From the NCBI GenBank assembly GCA_002633005.1, contig NMRA01000736.1, positions 102,246 through 166,245 of the forward strand: a stretch of 64,000 bases of DNA, read 5' to 3'. Source of the DNA: Phoronis australis (lineage: Eukaryota; Phoronida; Phoronidae). Position 1 is the first letter of the stretch. The number at the start of each line of letters is the position of its first letter. A program made the translations under genes and the position numbers. Positions 58,708 to 64,000 of the stretch are shown one piece after another. Below the pieces are notes generated by a model, which worked only from the letters and a program-made list of their open reading frames with translations, was not told the origin of the DNA and ran no database searches.

Positions 58708-59191
58708 TTAGTGACCCTCCCTAAAAACGTAGAGGAGTTGCAAAGCTTCTCGAATACGAGTTGTTGCCATGGAAGCCAGGTATTTTTGAATTACAACAAT
58801 AAATCAAGTTGCGCACGCGTGCCGAAGAAAGTATTTGAATTACCTGTTCGCTTTATCAAAGGTCCATTACAACGAGCGGAACAAATTTTGATAATCCACA
58901 AAATGCTTTCTAGGGCAACTCATGCATGGAAACAGTAACGAAAACAACCTTTTAACAATATAAATGCTGCTTACAGGTACATGTAAATGTGTCGAGGTTC
59001 CTTAGACATAAGGGAAAGATACACAACCAGTCGGCGAATGTCTTTATTTGTTCAAAGTTCTACACATTGAACAAGCTATACAACGCGTTTTGGATACCCC
59101 TGTTGTATGTTCAACAGCGTAAATGAAGACGCCTATATGTAAATATCAATTGGTGACCGAAGGAAAGAGAACGGGTCGAGTGTATATGTAT
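58708..59191. other. Non-coding stretch
   Basis: Nothing recognised. Confidence 0.35.
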
Positions 59192-59240
59192 CAGTGGCGG
59201 ATCTAGGATATCACAAGGGGGGTCCAACATTTTGTCTGTA
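59192..59240 (+). mobile_element. 5' terminus fragment of hAT-like MITE
   Basis: CAGTGGCGGATCTAGGATAT matches the left terminus of the family; no right terminus follows. Confidence 0.5.
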
Positions 59241-59787
59241 AGCATTTGCGCAAACCACGATAGAGCGCGCGTGCTTTACCACTACGCCACCACGATTTAA
59301 CTTCTACTTTGAAACTAAAAGACCTAATCGTTTGTGGTCCACAGCGTTTGCGCGAGAAATCTACTTCTTTTTGTAATGCTTATTACACGTTTTATAGTTT
59401 ATGTAATCGGTTCGTAACAAATTTGTTGTATTTAAAATAGTCTTCAATTGCACAAAAGACCAAATCCGTTTTTCGTGTTGGCAATAATAACGGGATTGCT
59501 ATGGAAATCGTCTTAAGTTAAGGTTTGACAAAGGTCGAATTATTAGTTTCTGAGTGGTTCACTGAGGCTTCGATTAAAATTTACATCTTACCAGCAGCTT
59601 CTGTTTTTTCGTCGTCACACAGGCTCCATTTTCTTTAAAAATGAAGTAATTTTCTTCATTGCACAGGGGAGCAGACGACGGAAGCGGAGTCGTAGTGCGC
59701 AGCGCCACTGCCGGTCGCCTGGGATATCGCGAGAGAGCTTATACTTAGCCTTCCTACCTCTAATTTTACCACTGCAGCACTGCTATT
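59241..59787. other. Non-coding stretch with a tRNA-like A-box patch
   Basis: On the minus strand near 59265-59294 the sequence TGGCGTAGTGGTAAAGCACG resembles a tRNA 5' half, but no cloverleaf or B box follows, so no tRNA is called. Confidence 0.3.
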
Positions 59788-60086
59788 GGCAGAGGCTTCA
59801 AGCCAGTGCAAGTTCTGCGTCAGCTGTTGGTTCATGCAAAGGACAAGGATGACCCTCCGGACCATACCAAAGTTGTCTATAGTAGGCCTATTCCATGTGG
59901 CAACTGCACGCCGGCACGGTACTCGTCTACATGAACACAGACAAGATGTGGGCACGTGCACGGGTAACAGCTCACTTCATACTTTTGCAGCAAGTGTTAA
60001 TCCGGAATTACGTCAACAAATCGGTTGTCACTGACCACTATGCTATCCACAACCATATCCCAAAATCCTTGCCGGGACCTGTCTAA
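59788..60086 (+). mobile_element. Penelope-like element remnant (RT end and GIY-YIG part)
   Basis: Three successive frames give the collinear peptides GFKPVQVLRQLLVHAKDKDD and VVYSRPIPCGNC; then GTRLHEHRQDVGTCTGNS and LHTFAASVNPEL; then NKSVVTDHYAIHNHIP. This is the junction of the Penelope-like RT and its GIY-YIG endonuclease, with at least two frameshifts. It is distinct from the remnant at 24.9 kb and better preserved in the LLVHxKDK segment. Inactive. Confidence 0.75.
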
Positions 60087-62571
60087 AATAGTCGTTGCAG
60101 TGTCGTGGTTCGCTGTAACCGAGTGAACTTTTTATTGAAAATAAAACCGTCGAATGTCAATAGGTGGCCACGAGAATTAGCATTTTTTATGTCTGACCAC
60201 TGTTGTTTTCATTCGTTGCAGTTTTGTAAGCGTCCTGGATGTATGTTTGCACATTTGATTAACAGTTTTGGGTGTTTGTTTTTGAAAGTTTTTATCATTG
60301 CAATTTGATTAGCTGTTTAATTTCGCAGATTCCCTTCACGTTTCTTTCTTCCTAGTGTTTGTTGGTGATTCTGTAAAGTGTTAACACAGTAGCTTTGCTA
60401 CCGCTTTAAGTTCTATTTTTTGGAAAAGACAATACTGTGATGCGCATAAGGAAACAAATGACCAACATTGACCCAGTATGTGTACCACATCCACTACATT
60501 CACCATGTTGCAAAATAAACGTCTTTTTGCTGACTGCAAAATGCTGTCTAACTGGATTCAGCTTGCCACGCCTTCACTACTAGTTGTGATTGTTGATAAG
60601 AGTGCATGTATATACAATAAAGGGGACCTACTAATGTGAAGCTGTACACAATTTCCGGCATGTAGAAATGCCCGCCTCACACATTGTGAACAAGAAGATA
60701 TGCACAGCCTGTTTCGAGTGACATTCGTTCCTGCAAAATCTCATTCCAGTTTCCAGGGAGACTACATCGTCGTTTAAACTTTAGCGAGAGTGCTTCCCCT
60801 ACTTGGTGTGGCTGTATGATTGACACCGCCTGGAGCAATTGGAGTGCTGAAAAGGCTTAGAAGGCATTTGTTCGCTCGAAAAATGTGAGAATTGTACTTA
60901 TGGTTGTTTAATCTTTGTTTTGTTTTAATATAACATGATACCTGTCTCGGTTTGCTGTATTATACTTTTCACATGAACTATCTTGAGCTTTGTGCAAAAG
61001 AGAAATTAAAGAGAGAAAGGAAATATTTTGAGCTACTGTTTTATTGTTGCTTAATTAGTATAGTTCGGTAGCAAACCTCCGTTAACGAAAACTTCGTTGA
61101 AAACACAACTGGGCTTTCTATTTGACAGCTTAATACAGACTCGCTCGTAGTGTCGAAACAATCTCCTTTCTTCGGGTGAGCAGACATGCAGCAAATCTCG
61201 AGAGGCATAACAGACAAACAAAGTACATGTCTATGTAAAATAATAGCTATACTTCGAGAGCGCATGTCTCACCATCAGGCAATGAGTGAAATGAACATAT
61301 ACCAAGCGAAATAAACAGTGAACTATGCGGTGAGGGGCATATAAGCAGACAGTGTGAATGTATCACACGGTAGGAAACCCAGAAGCCTAACGAAACAGAG
61401 CCAGAGCGTGCTATTACATATGCGCACCCAGTGGGGGCTCGAGNGGGAAAAAAGGTCCGCCATCGCGAAACAAAAAGCCCGAGAAAACGAATTAAAAGTG
61501 CACTGAAAAGGCACGAATCTACAATTCATAGCCCGTATTAATTTATTTTATTTCTTTTAGTACCCTGTTTTTGTTAGTAAACGATCCACACGGTAAAAAA
61601 TTCGAGAACCTCTATGTTTTAGACACCGTGCGCACATAGCGATACATACTATGAGCTACTCATTCAACACAGGTTTTTAGTGACTGATCAATAGGAATGA
61701 CGATTGTTCTCGTTATCTCAAAAATTTCACGGCCTTATCATACAATATCTAGCTACATTAAACACCAGGCTGGTTGCTGACAGACACATCAGACCCATAC
61801 TCCAAAACCACAAATGAATGGATGGGACTACTTTTGAGCAGCTTCATCAGTCTAATAAACAATGTGAGTTATATAAACCAAAACGACAGCATAAAACCAA
61901 GCCAAAATTATAATATTGTGGCGCTTCACAAATTTGATGAAAAGGCAGAAGATTCTGGCCTATACATGTATAGACGACTATAAGTCGCATAACTGATGAA
62001 CTTATTTTTACGCTTGAATAATCTGATTTATTCACGTTTCATACACAGTGGAGTATTCTTCTTTTTCTTCAACAACAAGATTTTTAAATATCACCAGTAC
62101 ATTATTTAAGTTTTTTTTTTGTTCTCATGTTCATGACCAGTTGATAAAGTGCTTAGTAGTAGTATTTTGGAATTTTGACCTTTTCTTCTCTTTTGTTTGC
62201 ATTAATTTTATTAGTGGATTGATTTTTTTCCATAACCAAATTGTTTTCATTTATAGAAAGCTGTTTAGAAACTTCAGAGTTCAACTTTTTTCAGGCAAAT
62301 GTTGTAGTTTCCTGATTTTAGGCGTGCTCCCTGCAACAGAATCTAAAATGTAAGAGTAAGAAACAACCAGATGACCACCTGGGATGTCCACTTTTAAGTG
62401 CCGCAGGAGATACTTGGATTTGCAATTATGAGAACCAAACACAAGAACGATTTTATAGCTGATCTGGAGTTAATGAGAGATGATATATTCCGTCGGACTT
62501 CGCCACCACTTCCTGTCGTTACAGCGTGGATCTCATTTTGCGTTACTTTTTTGCCATCACATGATCCTCTT
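60087..62571. other. Long non-coding stretch
   Basis: No exon recognised in about 2.5 kb. Contains the ambiguous base at 61444. Confidence 0.4.
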
Positions 62572-62590
62572 CTGTGTGTGTGTGCGTGGG

Positions 62591-62626
<36 letters not shown>

Positions 62627-62630
62627 TGTG
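62572..62630 (+). repeat. (TG)n / (GCGT)n microsatellite
   Basis: A short TG run leads into about nine GCGT tetranucleotides. Confidence 0.95.
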
Positions 62631-63656
62631 ATAAAATCTCCGTCAGAAAGAATTAAGTTTCATGTAGGAAAACTGTTGATTACAGCTTGGTATATATACT
62701 TTTTGTTGTCTCATGTTGAGTCCATTAACTACAAAAAGTATATCTAATAGAGCACACACTGAGAAACAAAACACAAAATGAATTGCCAAATAGTGATTCC
62801 ACTGTACATTTTAAGTAAACTTAATTGGAGAGCGTTTATTTATAGTTACATAAGTTTTTGGCCATAGTACGAGCAAAAAGCGGACAATCACCAAGCCAAT
62901 TCAATCAGTATTATCTGTTCTTGGTCATTCAGGACCAGCATGCTGCTGGTTTCCTGAGTAACATGCATGGCCATTGGCTCGGAACCCGATCAGGCCCGTC
63001 GCGGCCGCCGGGACTGGCACGAACATAAACCAGCTTGAGTTGGAAACTAAACCTCCAGTCACGAAAAGATTATAGTGAGCCAAAGAAATAATGTGCACGT
63101 AATTGTTTATGTGTATTAGCCACGAAACTGAAAATCTACTTACATGTACTTGTCGAGGGCCGCGAAGTCGGGTTCCCCTTACACAGACCATCAGGGCAAA
63201 GGTTGTAGCCTACAGTAGGCCTAACTTGAATAATGTATTTGTATTTCAAAATAAAGATTCCCCTAACATGCGACCATAGCATATAAAATCGAGTAATTGT
63301 TTCACAGCAGCTTTCTGTCGCAAACACTGAATTAGCATGCGGTCACACGGCCTCGGTTCTCGGTCAATTAGCCGGTATCAAAAGCTTGTAACGCAGTGGC
63401 CATTGCTTGCTTCTCAACATTTGCACTCACGAATACTGAAAAGGCATTACAAATTGCATCTAATGAGACAGACTTTGTTTCAGTTTTACATAAGCATTGG
63501 TTAGGGTGAGAATAATTCATTTTGAAACAGAATGTAGAATAATAAACGTCTACTTGGCAACTCGCCCGGCGCCAATCCCGACTTATGGTCAAGAGCTCAT
63601 CCGTCGAAGACTTCACGTGTCGGATTGTTAGGTTTCACAGAACCGGAATTCACTGA
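62631..63656. other. Non-coding stretch
   Basis: No supportable exon. A minus-strand donor-like CATGTAAGTAG near 63137 is isolated. Confidence 0.3.
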
Positions 63657-63946
63657 TCAAGAAATAGACGTACTAGAGAGGCGCCGTGAACTTGTACAGG
63701 CAACGGAACATATGGATAGTTCTTTGGTAAACCGGAATTCGTCAGAGAAATGATTGTCGACGAAAAGCCGGCCAAAGACACGGAGAAGTTTCACGACCTC
63801 ATACTTGCTATTAACAGCGTACCTTTCATTCTTCACTACGGCGAGCCACTTCCTAAGCATTTCGGGCTCTCGAGTCGAAAAAACGATTTAACCTCTTTAT
63901 TCACAGGTTCATAGTTCGTACAAGCGGGAATGATGCACCGCAACAT
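63657..63946 (-). pseudogene. Degenerate THAP-type zinc-finger domain
   Basis: From an ATG at 63946 the minus strand reads MLRCIIPACTNYEPVNKEVK and SFFRLES; a one-base frame change then gives EMLRKWLAVVKNERYAVNSK and, later, LFVDNHFSDEFRF. This follows the THAP pattern (C-x4-C near the start, FFRxP, a Trp in the first helix, then C-x2-H-F). The third zinc ligand is not Cys (VDNH), and the frameshift splits the domain, so it is probably a pseudogene or transposon remnant. It could be part of an intact gene if the break is a sequencing error; the reading continues toward the window edge. Confidence 0.45.
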
Positions 63947-64000
63947 AGCGGCATTCACCTGCAAACGAATCACTGACGTCGCTGCGTCGTTTCTCACCTT

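Noticed and set aside
59262-59296. tRNA-like sequence on the minus strand (TGGCGTAGTGGTAAAGCACG)
   Set aside because: Resembles an A box only. There is no B box, anticodon arm or acceptor pairing.

Overview
The window is animal nuclear DNA: low gene density, GT-AG introns, A/T-rich non-coding sequence, single-base ambiguities (43148, 54308, 61444), and many decayed transposable elements. No operons, rRNA or CRISPR. The two clear genes (a membrane-anchored copper amine oxidase and an alpha-1,3-fucosyltransferase) are metazoan in type. The mix of Penelope-like elements, non-LTR retrotransposon fragments and hAT-like MITEs, plus a large excess of the palindrome TACATGTA, suggests a marine invertebrate. 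My best guess is an anthozoan cnidarian (coral or anemone); amphioxus or a hemichordate cannot be excluded from sequence alone.

Layout. 0.9-1.55 kb: arrays of a 20-bp monomer. 2.3-4.6 kb (minus): an intact, single-coding-exon copper amine oxidase preceded by a 5'UTR splice acceptor. 4.7-20 kb: mostly featureless, with a hAT-like MITE, a 194-bp tandem duplication, a 4-kb segment bounded by inverted 50-bp arms enclosing a C2H2 finger remnant and two candidate exons, and a 35-bp inverted repeat. 20.2-21.7 kb: a striking tandem array whose roughly 140-bp subunits each open with a CTCF-core-like motif. 22-25.6 kb: a broken DDE transposase, a foldback element and a head-to-head Penelope-like hairpin. 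28.6-29.2 kb and 41.1-41.7 kb: 3' ends of two different LINEs. 37.65-38.76 kb: a cluster of four small inverted-repeat elements, one with an 8-bp target duplication. 44.2-47.6 kb (minus): a two-coding-exon alpha-1,3-fucosyltransferase with a MITE in its intron. 48.8-51.1 kb: a LINE reverse transcriptase interrupted by a 1.9-kb element flanked by TTAA; removing the element restores the frame. 53-64 kb: sparse, with another Penelope-like remnant (59.8 kb) and a degenerate THAP domain at the right edge.

The two host genes have no evident functional link. The amine oxidase oxidises primary amines, probably at the cell surface. The fucosyltransferase is a Golgi enzyme that fucosylates glycans. Everything else is best read as intergenic or intronic sequence shaped by transposons.
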